This document shows, one piece after another, positions 18,187-27,145 of a DNA stretch of 64,000 nucleotides. The notes under the pieces are model-generated. The model was not told where the DNA came from and made no database searches. It worked only from the letters and a program-made list of their open reading frames with translations. A program made the translations under genes and the position numbers. Within the stretch, counting starts at the first letter, position 1. Each line of letters opens with the position of its first letter. The stretch is from [Bacteroides] pectinophilus. Lineage in GTDB: Bacteria > Bacillota > Clostridia > Lachnospirales > Lachnospiraceae. The DNA lies in the NCBI GenBank assembly GCA_025146925.1, contig CP102260.1, positions 697,001 through 761,000 on the forward strand. The letters are read 5' to 3'.

Positions 18187-18225
18187 ACTGCGCTTGACCG
18201 CAGGACAGATTGTGGGAGGTATCTG

Positions 18226-19251
18226 ATGAAGACAAAGATACTTACAATACTTCGTGGAACTGATGATTATATATCCGGACAGGAGATATGCGACAGACTT
18301 GGCGTGTCAAGAACGGCTGTCTGGAAAGTGATTAACCAACTGAAGGAAGAAGGATATGTAATAGAGGCTGTTAATAACAAGGGTTACAGGATAACGGAAT
18401 ATCCGGATATACTTACGCAGAGTGAACTTGAGAGCGCAATTAATATCGAAAGTGCCAACGGAGAAGGTACTCTGGCTAAGAAGCTTGTATGCAGGGATAT
18501 AGTTGATTCAACGAATAATGTTGCAAGAAAGCTTGCGGAAGATATGGCGTGTCACGGAACGCTTGTTGTAGCCGAACAGCAGACAGGCGGCAAGGGAAGA
18601 CGCGGAAGACACTGGGAGTCACCTGCCGGTACAGGTATATGGATGACGTATGTGTTAAGACCTGACATATCACCTGACAGGGCATCGATGCTTACACTTG
18701 TGGCAGCACTTGCGGTTGCGGACGGAATTAAGGAGCAGCTTCATGCAGCAGGCTGTGACTGTGAGTTCGGAATAAAGTGGCCGAATGATATAGTCCTTAA
18801 CGGCCGTAAGATAGTCGGAATACTCACTGAGATGAGTGCAACTCCGGACAGTGTGAATTATGTTGTCGTAGGTATAGGAATTAATGTCAACACTACGGAA
18901 TTTGATGATTCCATAAAAGCTACCGCGTCATCAATTCTTGTGCAGACAGGACTTCACATACAGAGGAGCAGGATTATCGCATCTGTGAGCCGCAGGTTTG
19001 AAGAGTATTATAATATATTTATTAAGACTGCCAATCTTGAAGGATTGATTGAACAGTATAATTCTGCCCTGATTAATGCAGGACGTGAAGTCAGACTTAT
19101 AAGCAGTGATAATGGTACGGAGCATGAAGAGACAGGAGTTGCCAAGGGTATAGACATGAACGGCGAGCTTATAGTCAGACTTGATGATGGAACAATGAAG
19201 AATGTAATTGCCGGAGAGGTTTCGGTAAGAGGATTATATGGCTATGTATGA
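18226..19251 (+). CDS. birA: Bifunctional biotin-protein ligase/biotin operon repressor
   Basis: Attaches biotin to carboxylases and, in this two-domain form, represses biotin genes. The N-terminal winged helix (ISGQEICDRLGVSRTAVWK, residues about 16-35) is followed by the ligase core with the biotinyl-AMP loop GGKGRRGRHWESPAGTG, the KWPNDI motif and VVVGIGINVN, then the small C-terminal SH3-like domain. Length (341 aa) matches the repressor-type BirA. No biotin genes are adjacent. Confidence 0.94.
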   Translation: MKTKILTILRGTDDYISGQEICDRLGVSRTAVWKVINQLKEEGYVIEAVNNKGYRITEYPDILTQSELESAINIESANGEGTLAKKLVCRDIVDSTNNVARKLAEDMACHGTLVVAEQQTGGKGRRGRHWESPAGTGIWMTYVLRPDISPDRASMLTLVAALAVADGIKEQLHAAGCDCEFGIKWPNDIVLNGRKIVGILTEMSATPDSVNYVVVGIGINVNTTEFDDSIKATASSILVQTGLHIQRSRIIASVSRRFEEYYNIFIKTANLEGLIEQYNSALINAGREVRLISSDNGTEHEETGVAKGIDMNGELIVRLDDGTMKNVIAGEVSVRGLYGYV

Positions 19252-19579
19252 TGAGAAAATGGTTCTGTGTGCCTCAAGTGCATATGAACAGAAATATTAT
19301 TTTAACGAGGATTTTGCGTCACTTCCTGACCAGATAAAGGATGAACTTAAGATAATGTGTGTCCTTTTTACGGAAGAAGTCGGAGGAATTCTTACGCTTC
19401 GTTTCGCTGAGGACGGAACACTTATGCTTGAGACAGAGGCAGACGAAGGAGACCTTTTATATGATGATATTGCATGCGGTCTTCTTATTAAGAGAATACA
19501 GAATGAGAAGAGAGAGCTCCTTGAGTCAATAGAGCTCTTTTATAAAGTATTTTTCCTTGGGGAGAATATACAGCTATAA
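19238..19579 (+). CDS. Conserved small protein (DUF6145-like)
   Basis: A 113-aa soluble protein overlapping the end of birA by 14 bases, so it is translated from the same mRNA. The start at ATG 19238 has AGAGG five bases upstream; ATG 19244 is an alternative. The sequence (AYEQKYYFNEDF..., LFTEEVGGILTL...) resembles the Lachnospiraceae family DUF6145 from memory. No catalytic motif is seen; the function is unknown. Confidence 0.7.
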   Translation: MAMYDEKMVLCASSAYEQKYYFNEDFASLPDQIKDELKIMCVLFTEEVGGILTLRFAEDGTLMLETEADEGDLLYDDIACGLLIKRIQNEKRELLESIELFYKVFFLGENIQL

Positions 19580-19603
19580 TAGGTTAATGGAGAGTTATCA
19601 GTA

Positions 19604-20968
19604 ATGGAAGAGAATATACAGTCAAAAGAGAATAAGATGGGTGTAATGCCTGTCAACAGACTTCTTATAACAATGTCGCTGCCGATGGTAATATCGATGC
19701 TGGTGCAGGCTTTATATAATATAGTAGACAGTGTATTTGTTGCACAGATTAATGAAGCGGCACTTACGGCGGTATCAATGGCATTCCCGATACAGAATCT
19801 TATGATAGCTGTTGCAGCGGGAACAGGAACGGGTGTCAATGCGCTCCTGTCCAAGAGTCTTGGAGAGAAGAATAAGAGAATGGTTGATGATACGGCTAAT
19901 ATGGGCGTATTTCTTGCAATATGCAGTTACGCAGTATTTGCCATAATCGGAATATTCTTATCAAGAATATATTTTGCTGCACAGATAAGCGATGCACAGA
20001 TAATTGAATACGGAGATGAGTACATGTCGGTTATCTGTCTTTTCTCGTTTGGATTGTTCGGACAGATAATAACGGAGAGACTTCTTCAGGCTACCGGACG
20101 AACAATATTTACAATGTTCACACAGGGAATTGGAGCGATAATAAATATCATACTTGACCCGATTCTTATATTCGGACTTCTGGGGCTGCCGGCAATGGGA
20201 GTTACAGGAGCAGCCGCAGCAACTGTAATAGGCCAGATAATAGCAGCAATTCTTGGCTTTGTATGTAATGCGGTATACAATCATGACATTACACTCAGCA
20301 TTAAAGGAATATTTACAATTGATACGACGGTAATATCAAAGGTGTATCGGGTGGGAATTCCTTCAATAATAATGCAGTCCATTACATCGGTAATGACATT
20401 CAGCCTTAATAAGATACTGGCAGAATTTTCATCAACCGCAGTAGCTGTGTTTGGTGTATACTATAAGCTCAACAGCTTTATATTCATGCCTGTTTTCGGT
20501 ATGAATAACGGACTTGTCCCGATACTTTCATATAATTACGGAGCAAGAAAGCCTGACAGAATTAAGAAGACAATAAAGCTCGGAATGAAATATGCGGTTG
20601 CAATAATGATATTCGGACTGCTGCTTTTTGAACTTTTCCCGTCAGGACTTCTCGGAATATTTGATGCTTCACAGGAAATGCTTTCAATCGGCTGTGTGGC
20701 GCTCAGAATAATAGCATCCAGCTTTGTATTTGCGGGTGTTGCAATTATATGCAGCACAGTATTCCAGGCAATAGGCAATCCACTGCACAGTCTTATTATG
20801 TCTGTATGCCGTCAGCTCCTTGTGATTGTTCCCGTAGCATGGCTGTTGTCACTTAGCGGCAGACTGGAGCTTGTATGGCTCGCATTTCCGATTGCTGAGT
20901 TTGTTTCAGTTGCAATGTCAATATTTTTTATGAAGAAGACTATAAGACATCTGGATGGAATGGCATAA
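19604..20968 (+). CDS. MATE-family efflux transporter
   Basis: A 454-aa integral membrane protein with about twelve hydrophobic segments and the two-fold MATE layout (first half beginning NRLLITMSLPMVISMLVQALYNIVDSVFV; second half repeating the pattern near YRVGIPSIIMQSITSV). The family exports drugs or metabolites using H+ or Na+. It follows the DUF6145-like gene by 24 bases. The substrate is unknown. A second MATE is at 34330-35661. Confidence 0.92.
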   Translation: MEENIQSKENKMGVMPVNRLLITMSLPMVISMLVQALYNIVDSVFVAQINEAALTAVSMAFPIQNLMIAVAAGTGTGVNALLSKSLGEKNKRMVDDTANMGVFLAICSYAVFAIIGIFLSRIYFAAQISDAQIIEYGDEYMSVICLFSFGLFGQIITERLLQATGRTIFTMFTQGIGAIINIILDPILIFGLLGLPAMGVTGAAAATVIGQIIAAILGFVCNAVYNHDITLSIKGIFTIDTTVISKVYRVGIPSIIMQSITSVMTFSLNKILAEFSSTAVAVFGVYYKLNSFIFMPVFGMNNGLVPILSYNYGARKPDRIKKTIKLGMKYAVAIMIFGLLLFELFPSGLLGIFDASQEMLSIGCVALRIIASSFVFAGVAIICSTVFQAIGNPLHSLIMSVCRQLLVIVPVAWLLSLSGRLELVWLAFPIAEFVSVAMSIFFMKKTIRHLDGMA

Positions 20969-20990
20969 GAGAGGTAATAGGTTTTAAGGT

Positions 20991-22388
20991 ATGAGTGAAG
21001 ATAAGATTAATAACACCAATGATATAGTTGACAGTGAAAAGGAAGATAAGGACGAGTATGAAAAGGTCTGCAGTGTGTGCAGAAGACCTGAGAGCAAAGC
21101 CGGCAAGCTGATTACGATGCCGGGCAACATGTATGTGTGCTCCGACTGTATGCAGCGTTCCTTTGACATGATAAACAGTAATTCTAACTATGATGATTTG
21201 ATGAAAATGATGTCCAATCCTTCTCTCGGCGGGATGAATATATTTATGCCGGGGATGGAGGACATGGAGGTTCCTAAGAAGCAGAGAATTAAGAAGCGCA
21301 AGAAGGATGAAAAAGCCAAACCGATTATTGAGCTTAAGGACATACCGGCACCACATGAGATTAAGGCAAAGCTTGACGAGTATGTAATCGGACAGGATTA
21401 TGCCAAGAAGGTAATGTCTGTTGCCGTATATAATCACTATAAGCGTGTTGCCACAGACACAATGGATGACATAGAGATTGAGAAGTCCAATATGCTCATG
21501 ATAGGACCTACGGGAAGCGGTAAGACATATCTTGTAAAGACACTTGCAAAGCTTCTTAACGTGCCACTGGCGATTGCCGATGCAACTTCACTTACGGAAG
21601 CCGGTTATATCGGTGATGATATTGAGAGTGTTGTATCTAAGCTTCTTGCTGCTGCCGACAATGATGTTGACAGAGCTGAGCAGGGAATTATATTTATCGA
21701 TGAGATTGACAAGATAGCCAAGAAAAAGGAGACGAGAAGCCGTGATGTAAGCGGTGAGTCAGTACAGCAGGGAATGCTTAAGCTCCTTGAGGGCAGTGAC
21801 ATAGAAGTGCCTGTCGGAGCAACAAGCAAGAATGCAATGGTGCCGCTTACGACAGTTAACACACGCAATATTCTCTTTATATGCGGCGGAGCATTTCCTG
21901 AGCTTGATGAGGTTATCAAGGAAAGACTTAACGAGCAGGCATCGATAGGCTTTATCGCAGACCTTAAGGATAAGTATGATAACGATGATAAGCTTCTTAG
22001 CAAGGTAACACTTGAGGATCTGAGAAACTTCGGAATGATTCCTGAGTTCCTCGGAAGACTTCCGGTTGTATTTACACTCGACCCGCTTGATAAGGATATG
22101 CTTGTGAGTATCCTTAAGGAGCCGAAGAACGCAATACTCAAGCAGTATAAGAAGCTCCTCGCACTTGATGAGGTTGAGCTTGAGTTTGATGACAGCGCAC
22201 TTGAGGCGATTGCGGAGAAGGCACTTGAGAAAAAGACCGGTGCAAGAGCGCTCCGTTCAATAATCGAGGAATTCATGCTTGATATAATGTATGAGATTCC
22301 GAAGGACGACAATATAGGACGCGTGATAATTACAGGTGACTATATCAACAAAAAGGGCGGCCCGGTTATACAGATGAGAACGGTGTAG
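20991..22388 (+). CDS. clpX: ClpX-like AAA+ unfoldase, divergent
   Basis: A 465-aa protein with an N-terminal C4 zinc finger (CSVC...CSDC, residues about 24-48), a basic linker (KKQRIKKRKKDEK), Walker A GPTGSGKT, pore-loop GYIG, Walker B IIFIDEIDKIA, the ClpP-docking IGF tripeptide (QASIGFIADL) and the C-terminal small domain (KKTGARALRSIIEE). Two departures from standard ClpX: an insertion after the zinc finger, and the absence of the RKH pore loop (the stretch before TRNILFICGGAF reads VGATSKNAMVPLTTVN). The RKH loop recognises ssrA-type tags, so substrate choice may differ. There is no clpP or tig next to it, as there would be for the housekeeping copy. Confidence 0.85.
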   Translation: MSEDKINNTNDIVDSEKEDKDEYEKVCSVCRRPESKAGKLITMPGNMYVCSDCMQRSFDMINSNSNYDDLMKMMSNPSLGGMNIFMPGMEDMEVPKKQRIKKRKKDEKAKPIIELKDIPAPHEIKAKLDEYVIGQDYAKKVMSVAVYNHYKRVATDTMDDIEIEKSNMLMIGPTGSGKTYLVKTLAKLLNVPLAIADATSLTEAGYIGDDIESVVSKLLAAADNDVDRAEQGIIFIDEIDKIAKKKETRSRDVSGESVQQGMLKLLEGSDIEVPVGATSKNAMVPLTTVNTRNILFICGGAFPELDEVIKERLNEQASIGFIADLKDKYDNDDKLLSKVTLEDLRNFGMIPEFLGRLPVVFTLDPLDKDMLVSILKEPKNAILKQYKKLLALDEVELEFDDSALEAIAEKALEKKTGARALRSIIEEFMLDIMYEIPKDDNIGRVIITGDYINKKGGPVIQMRTV

Positions 22389-22416
22389 GGCAGCAGGTGT
22401 GATGTGATTAATATAT

Positions 22417-22455
22417 AACAGGTGCATATCTTTGCGGATATGCACCTGTTTTTAT
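22417..22455. terminator. Bidirectional terminator between convergent clpX-like and subtilase genes
   Basis: A perfect 14-bp stem, AACAGGTGCATATC with GATATGCACCTGTT, loop of six bases. T-run follows on the + side (TTTATT) and an AT-rich run on the - side. Confidence 0.88.
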
Positions 22456-24170
22456 TGTAGCCTCGTCTGCTCAAATGAATTGTACAGGTCAAGTATGCCG
22501 TAGCCCCATTCGTTATTCGGATAACTGCGCGTTGCTGCGCGCCTTGCACCACGGACAAGGGTTGTCTTAAGGTTGGTACTGGAAAGATAGGTTGCAGGCT
22601 TTGAACGTATGTCCCATGCGAATATCAGCGCGGCGGCACCCGCAACATGGGCGGCAGCCACGCTGGTGCCGGTCATATAGGTATATCCGCCGTCAGCGGA
22701 AGGACCGTATACGTTAACGCCGGGGGCAACTATATCCGGCTTAAGCCGCCCGTCTGATGTCGGCCCGCGGCCATTGGCAATGTATATGCCGCCCGTGAGG
22801 TGGTCATAGGCACCTACGCTTATCACGGAAAATGCAGTGGCAGGCTGTGTGAGCGTGGTGTCGGGAGAGGGTCTTACAAAATGCACGTCACCTGTCAGAA
22901 ATGCAGTGACCGGAAGCCACATATCGAATTCACCTGACAGTCCGGACAGCCCGTGTACGTTAATCTTCCAGATTCCTCCGGTGGGCTTGATGAACCGCAT
23001 GAATATAAGCTGGTTGCCGGACAGGGATTCAACATTCTGGTAATCTATATAAAGCCTTGTCTGCTCAAATACAAAATCAATAACGCTGCTCTGCTCGGTT
23101 CTTCTTGCCGGTATGCGTGGGATAAGCTCTCCTGTCGGAGATACTATTGATATTGAGAACATCTCGGGGCGGTCTGCCCACAGTTCAAGAACAAAGCCCT
23201 TTTCATTATCGCTCACACTCAGCTCAACAGTTGCATAATCCTCGAACGCGGGCTTGATTCCAGAAAAATGATGGCGCGCATTTCCTTCGTTGCCCATGCT
23301 GCATACAACACCTATGCCTGCCTGTCTGGCAAGATCATTGGCATATGCGGCAAGCGGCGTACCTCCGTTGTGGGGACCGCTGCTGCTCCCAAGACCTATA
23401 CAGATTACAAGCGGCTTCCCTTTGGCATTAGCAGTGTCCTTGAGAAACTGCATCCCTGTCATGATATCATTTTCCTGAAATGCCACTGCTTCATCATTTA
23501 TAAGAAAAAAATCACGGAGATACTGTTTGGCAGGCTTTAACTTAACCATGGCAATAGATGCGTCAGGGGCGGCACCGGTAAAGCCTGCTGATTTGTCTGC
23601 ACCTCCGGCGGCGATTCCCGCAATGAATGTCCCATGACCATTATCGTCTTTTGACGGAACGATTGCATAAGGGTCATCACCGGCAAGACTTGCGGCAATG
23701 GCATCATTAATCTGCGAATTGGTGTAGACAGTGCCGTATTTGTACGGATTATCGGATGGATTGCTATCAGGGGACTGTATAGTCTGGTCCCAGATTGCAT
23801 CAATCTTGCTTAATCCCCTTGCATATTGGAATATCGGGTTCAGATAGTCAATCCCTGTGTCAATAAAGCCAATGAGTACACCGCGTCCGAGAAGATTAAG
23901 CACCGGCTGGTTATGCACCTGTGTTATTCCTGATGCATCAATGCTTGAGGTATCGGTTAATGTAAAAAGCTTCGGAATCTCGATATAGCCTGAGGTGCTG
24001 ACACCGATACTGCCGTCACCCTCATAATTGATGACAAGCCATTGATTATCTATGTTGTTGACGCACACTCCGGGCGTATAGGATAGCATATTGTAAAGGT
24101 AAGGGGTATAAGCGGCTATATAGTCATAGTAATCCCCGGAGGTTATTATTTGACTGCAATTCAAGTCCAT
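22452..24170 (-). CDS. S8 (subtilisin-like) serine peptidase, Csp-like
   Basis: A 572-aa subtilase with a complete triad: Asp104 (GFIDTGID), His179 (DNGHGTFIAG) and Ser503 (MTGTSVAAAHVAG). A long insertion between His and Ser is typical of the CspB/CspA group of clostridial proteases, which in spore-formers process germination enzymes. The N-terminus (MDLNCSQIITSGDYYDYI) shows no signal peptide, so it is probably cytosolic, or exported by an unknown route. Lachnospiraceae often carry several such genes without the rest of the Csp system. It is transcribed alone, against both neighbours. Confidence 0.88.
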   Translation of the reverse strand: MDLNCSQIITSGDYYDYIAAYTPYLYNMLSYTPGVCVNNIDNQWLVINYEGDGSIGVSTSGYIEIPKLFTLTDTSSIDASGITQVHNQPVLNLLGRGVLIGFIDTGIDYLNPIFQYARGLSKIDAIWDQTIQSPDSNPSDNPYKYGTVYTNSQINDAIAASLAGDDPYAIVPSKDDNGHGTFIAGIAAGGADKSAGFTGAAPDASIAMVKLKPAKQYLRDFFLINDEAVAFQENDIMTGMQFLKDTANAKGKPLVICIGLGSSSGPHNGGTPLAAYANDLARQAGIGVVCSMGNEGNARHHFSGIKPAFEDYATVELSVSDNEKGFVLELWADRPEMFSISIVSPTGELIPRIPARRTEQSSVIDFVFEQTRLYIDYQNVESLSGNQLIFMRFIKPTGGIWKINVHGLSGLSGEFDMWLPVTAFLTGDVHFVRPSPDTTLTQPATAFSVISVGAYDHLTGGIYIANGRGPTSDGRLKPDIVAPGVNVYGPSADGGYTYMTGTSVAAAHVAGAAALIFAWDIRSKPATYLSSTNLKTTLVRGARRAATRSYPNNEWGYGILDLYNSFEQTRLQ

Positions 24171-24185
24171 GATACAATCCTGTGA

Positions 24186-24211
24186 GTACCTGTGGATTTT
24201 TGCACAGGTAC
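24186..24211. other. Inverted repeat in the divergent leader
   Basis: GTACCTGTG at 24186-24194 pairs with CACAGGTAC at 24203-24211. It lies 15 bases upstream of the subtilase start on the - strand and just upstream of the repeat that leads into the HAD gene. It could be an operator or a leader hairpin. Confidence 0.4.
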
Positions 24212-24238
24212 GGAAGCATTTTGTATATAATATGCACA

Positions 24239-24387
24239 GGAATGGAGATTAGTGTAAAAAATCAGCTTGATAGCTGATTTTTTACACAGCTATTTGTGTC
24301 GCAGGCGCCACAAATAGCATCTGTCGCAGAGCCAGATCTGACATCTGGCTCGCGATTCCTCCGGCACTTTGTGCCTGCGGAATGGAG
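24239..24387 (+). repeat. Structured intergenic repeat, long type (copy A)
   Basis: About 140-150 bp, starting and ending with GGAATGGAG. In order: hairpin 1 (GTGTAAAAAATCAGCT / AGCTGATTTTTTACAC, 24252-24287), hairpin 2 (GCTATTTGTG / CACAAATAGC, 24289-24318), hairpin 3 (GAGCCAGAT / ATCTGGCTC, 24329-24351) and a short hairpin 4 (GGCAC / GTGCC) next to the final GGAATGGAG. The terminal GGAG is the ribosome binding site of the HAD gene. Related copies are at 34230, 37966 and 45119. Confidence 0.9.
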
Positions 24388-24393
24388 AAAAGT

Positions 24394-25224
24394 GTGGAAA
24401 ATCATATCAATAATGAGAAAAAATACAGGGCGATAGCTCTTGATCTTGACGGAACTCTTACCGACAGCAATAAGCAGCTTCCTAAGGAGAATAAGGAAGC
24501 GATATGGAAAGCGATTGACAGCGGATGTGCGGTCATACTTGCATCAGGAAGACCGGTGCTTGGAATCGCTGCAATAGCGGATGAGCTTGAACTTAAGGAA
24601 CGCGGCGGTTATGTGCTTGCATATAACGGAGGCAGCATAATTGACTGGAAGACGGGGAAACTTATGTATGAGAACATGCTTCCGGCAGAGTGTATACATG
24701 ATATATGTGAGCTTGCTGATGAGAATGGAGTTGTTGCGCTTACTTACAATGATGATTCGATAGTGGCTGAGAATGATACGGATGAGTATGTTATAAAGGA
24801 AGCAAAGTGTAATAATGCTCCGGTACTAAAGCTCGATAATCTTGAGGAATATGTTGATTATCCGGTGTCAAAGTTCCTTGTTGTCGGAGAACACGAAAAA
24901 CTCCTGCCTGTTCAGGAGGCACTGCTGTCAAAGCATGGTGACAGGCTTGATGCATTTTTCTCAGAGAGCTATTTCCTTGAGGTTGTGCCAAAGGGAGTGA
25001 GCAAGTCTGCGTCACTGGACAGCCTGCTTACAGGACTTGGAATTGACAGGTCAGAGCTTATAGCCTGCGGTGACGGTATGAATGATATTCCGATGCTTGA
25101 ATATGCAGGGCTTGCGGTTGTTATGGAGAATGCATATCCTGAGGTAAAGAAGTACGCCGGTTATATAACAGAGTCTAATGACAATTGCGGTGTAGCACGG
25201 GCTATTGAGAAGTTTTTGTTGTAA
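24394..25224 (+). CDS. Cof-type HAD-IIB sugar phosphatase
   Basis: A 276-aa haloacid-dehalogenase hydrolase. Motif I ALDLDGTLTDS (nucleophile Asp), motif II ASGRP, the C2-type cap, and motifs III/IV with CGDGMNDIPMLE are present. The family dephosphorylates sugar phosphates, FMN or pyridoxal phosphate. The start is GTG 24394, six bases after the GGAG carried by repeat copy A; the ATG at 24382 lies inside that ribosome binding site. No operon partner. Confidence 0.88.
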   Translation: MENHINNEKKYRAIALDLDGTLTDSNKQLPKENKEAIWKAIDSGCAVILASGRPVLGIAAIADELELKERGGYVLAYNGGSIIDWKTGKLMYENMLPAECIHDICELADENGVVALTYNDDSIVAENDTDEYVIKEAKCNNAPVLKLDNLEEYVDYPVSKFLVVGEHEKLLPVQEALLSKHGDRLDAFFSESYFLEVVPKGVSKSASLDSLLTGLGIDRSELIACGDGMNDIPMLEYAGLAVVMENAYPEVKKYAGYITESNDNCGVARAIEKFLL

Positions 25225-25246
25225 AAAATAATCTGTGTGGTATAAT
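25219..25246 (+). promoter_or_regulatory. Promoter for the LytR-CpsA-Psr gene
   Basis: TTGTAA at 25219-25224 and TATAAT at 25241-25246, spaced 16 bases. The -35 overlaps the end of the HAD gene. Confidence 0.5.
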
Positions 25247-25249
25247 TAA

Positions 25250-25285
25250 CGAGTATATTTTCAGAGTGGGGAGAAAATATACTCG
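25250..25285 (+). promoter_or_regulatory. 13-bp perfect hairpin at the 5' end of the LCP transcript
   Basis: CGAGTATATTTTC (25250-25262) pairs perfectly with GAAAATATACTCG (25273-25285), loop AGAGTGGGGA. It begins at about the expected transcription start and has no U-run, so it is not a terminator. It may stabilise the mRNA or be a protein-binding palindrome. Confidence 0.55.
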
Positions 25286-25333
25286 AGACATCAAAGAAGA
25301 AAGGGTACTGAATTATTCAGAAAAGGTTACATT

Positions 25334-26965
25334 ATGGCAGATTCAAGTAACAAGAAAAAGGCTGCGTCACATGAGAGTAAGAAGTCCAATATGGAGATTA
25401 TGTTCTCCGGCTCAGATTCTCTTACAAAGCGTGAACGCCGTAAGAAGAAGCAGCTGATTGCCAGATCAGTAGGATTTGCACTGATTGGAATCGAAGTTAT
25501 AGCACTTATCATATTCCTTGCAGCATTATTCAAGCTTAATATGATTCCTGCTAAGTATATGGCGATGCTTATAGGCATTCTGCTTCTTATAACAGTATAT
25601 AACGTACTTTCCCAGTTTACCAAGGCACACTGGGTCGGCAAAGTGCTTGCGGTACTGCTTGCGGTAGTGATGTTTGTTGGTTCTTCGTATATAGGCAAGG
25701 CTAACAGTGTAATCAGTAATATAGCGGGTGTAACAACCAAGACGGATACATTCTCACTTGTTGTTCTTGCAACCGATCCGGCAACAGGTGTTGAAGCAAC
25801 TAAGAATTATACATTCGGATACAACAAGATTAATAACAAAGACATGGCAGAGAGCCTTATCCAGGAAGTTAATACAACACTTGGAACTAATGTAAAGACA
25901 CGTACTTATGATAACTGGACTAATATTATTAATGCACTTTATAATAATGAAGTAAAGGTAATTGTATTTAACGAGTCCAACAGAGCGATGCTTGAAGAGC
26001 AGTTCACTGATTTTGAAGAAAAGACAAAAGTTATCTATACTAAGACATATACAACACAGATAAAGGAGAATGTTGTTAATAAGAACACGGCAACAGAGTC
26101 ATTCACAATCTATGTATCAGGTAATGATGATTATGGTGCTATATCAGCCAACGGACGAAGCGACGTTAATATTGTAGCAACATTTAATCCTAAGACAAGA
26201 CAGGTATTGATGGTCTCTACACCTCGTGATTACTGGGTCCCTGTTGATACACTGTCAACAGATTCCAATGGCAAGGCTGTAACAGGTTACGAGAAGCTTA
26301 CGCATGCCGGTAACTATGGTGTCGATTCATCAATCAGCACACTTGAGAGTCTGTACGGAGTTGATGTTGATTACTATGTTAAGGTTAACTTTACCGGTGC
26401 TGTAGGCGTTATTGATGCCCTTGGCGGAATCACGATTAATTCTGATGTTAAGTTTACTAACGGTGAGGACGCAGCTCCTGTAGCTTACAACTTTGTGGTT
26501 GGACCTAATGAGTGTGATGGCGAGAAGGCTCTTGCATTCTGCAGAGAGCGTCAGGCATTCTCAGACGGTGATAACCAGCGTGGACGTAACCAGATGGCAG
26601 CTATCGAGGGTATGATTGACAAGGCTACATCAACTGCAATCCTTACACAGTACAATAAGGTTCTTGATGCAGTATCCGGACTTATTGCGACTAACATGCC
26701 TGACAGTGCAATATCTAACCTTGTTAAGGCACAGATTAACGATCCGACAGGCTGGAATATAATGTCTTACAGTGTATCAGGTACAGGCGCGACTAAGACA
26801 GGACAGTTATTCGGTATTGTAGGTATGTCTGTAATTGAGCCTGATTATTCAACTGTTAATACTGCCATTGAGCTTATGAGCAAGGTACGCAACGGAGAAG
26901 TATTTGATATTGACCAGTTCCTTGAGGATAAGGCGCTTGAATCAGGTACAACACAGGCGAGATAA
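25334..26965 (+). CDS. LytR-CpsA-Psr family cell-wall glycopolymer ligase
   Basis: LCP proteins transfer undecaprenyl-linked teichoic acids or capsule to peptidoglycan on the outer face of the membrane. This 543-aa protein has a basic cytosolic start, three membrane segments (about residues 38-60, 75-92 and 98-118), a linker domain, and the LCP domain (GRSDVNIVATFNPKTRQ..., STPRDYWVPV, and the arginine-rich CRERQAFSDGDNQRGRNQ). Three membrane segments rather than one is common among clostridial members. It is a single-gene unit with a 5' hairpin and a large terminator. Confidence 0.9.
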   Translation: MADSSNKKKAASHESKKSNMEIMFSGSDSLTKRERRKKKQLIARSVGFALIGIEVIALIIFLAALFKLNMIPAKYMAMLIGILLLITVYNVLSQFTKAHWVGKVLAVLLAVVMFVGSSYIGKANSVISNIAGVTTKTDTFSLVVLATDPATGVEATKNYTFGYNKINNKDMAESLIQEVNTTLGTNVKTRTYDNWTNIINALYNNEVKVIVFNESNRAMLEEQFTDFEEKTKVIYTKTYTTQIKENVVNKNTATESFTIYVSGNDDYGAISANGRSDVNIVATFNPKTRQVLMVSTPRDYWVPVDTLSTDSNGKAVTGYEKLTHAGNYGVDSSISTLESLYGVDVDYYVKVNFTGAVGVIDALGGITINSDVKFTNGEDAAPVAYNFVVGPNECDGEKALAFCRERQAFSDGDNQRGRNQMAAIEGMIDKATSTAILTQYNKVLDAVSGLIATNMPDSAISNLVKAQINDPTGWNIMSYSVSGTGATKTGQLFGIVGMSVIEPDYSTVNTAIELMSKVRNGEVFDIDQFLEDKALESGTTQAR

Positions 26966-26996
26966 TTGACGGATTGAATTAATAATATAATAAAAT

Positions 26997-27094
26997 AATC
27001 CGGCCACTTTAAAAATTAAGGCGAAAAACGCATTTCTTAATAAAATTAAGTAAAATGCACTGAACCTTATAATTTAAAGTGACCGGATTTTTTT
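26997..27094. terminator. Large nested bidirectional terminator
   Basis: Outer arms AATCCGGCCACTTTAAA and TTTAAAGTGACCGGATT pair with one mismatch; a second stem (AAGG/CCTT) and an inner hairpin (GCATTTCTTAAT with ATTAAGTAAAATGC) sit inside, making a structure of nearly 100 bases. TTTTTTT follows on the + side, and an A-rich tract precedes it, giving a U-run for the - strand gene. Confidence 0.85.
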
Positions 27095-27145
27095 GCATGC
27101 AAAATCATTCATGAATAATGAATATCTATGCAATACAGCACAGAT

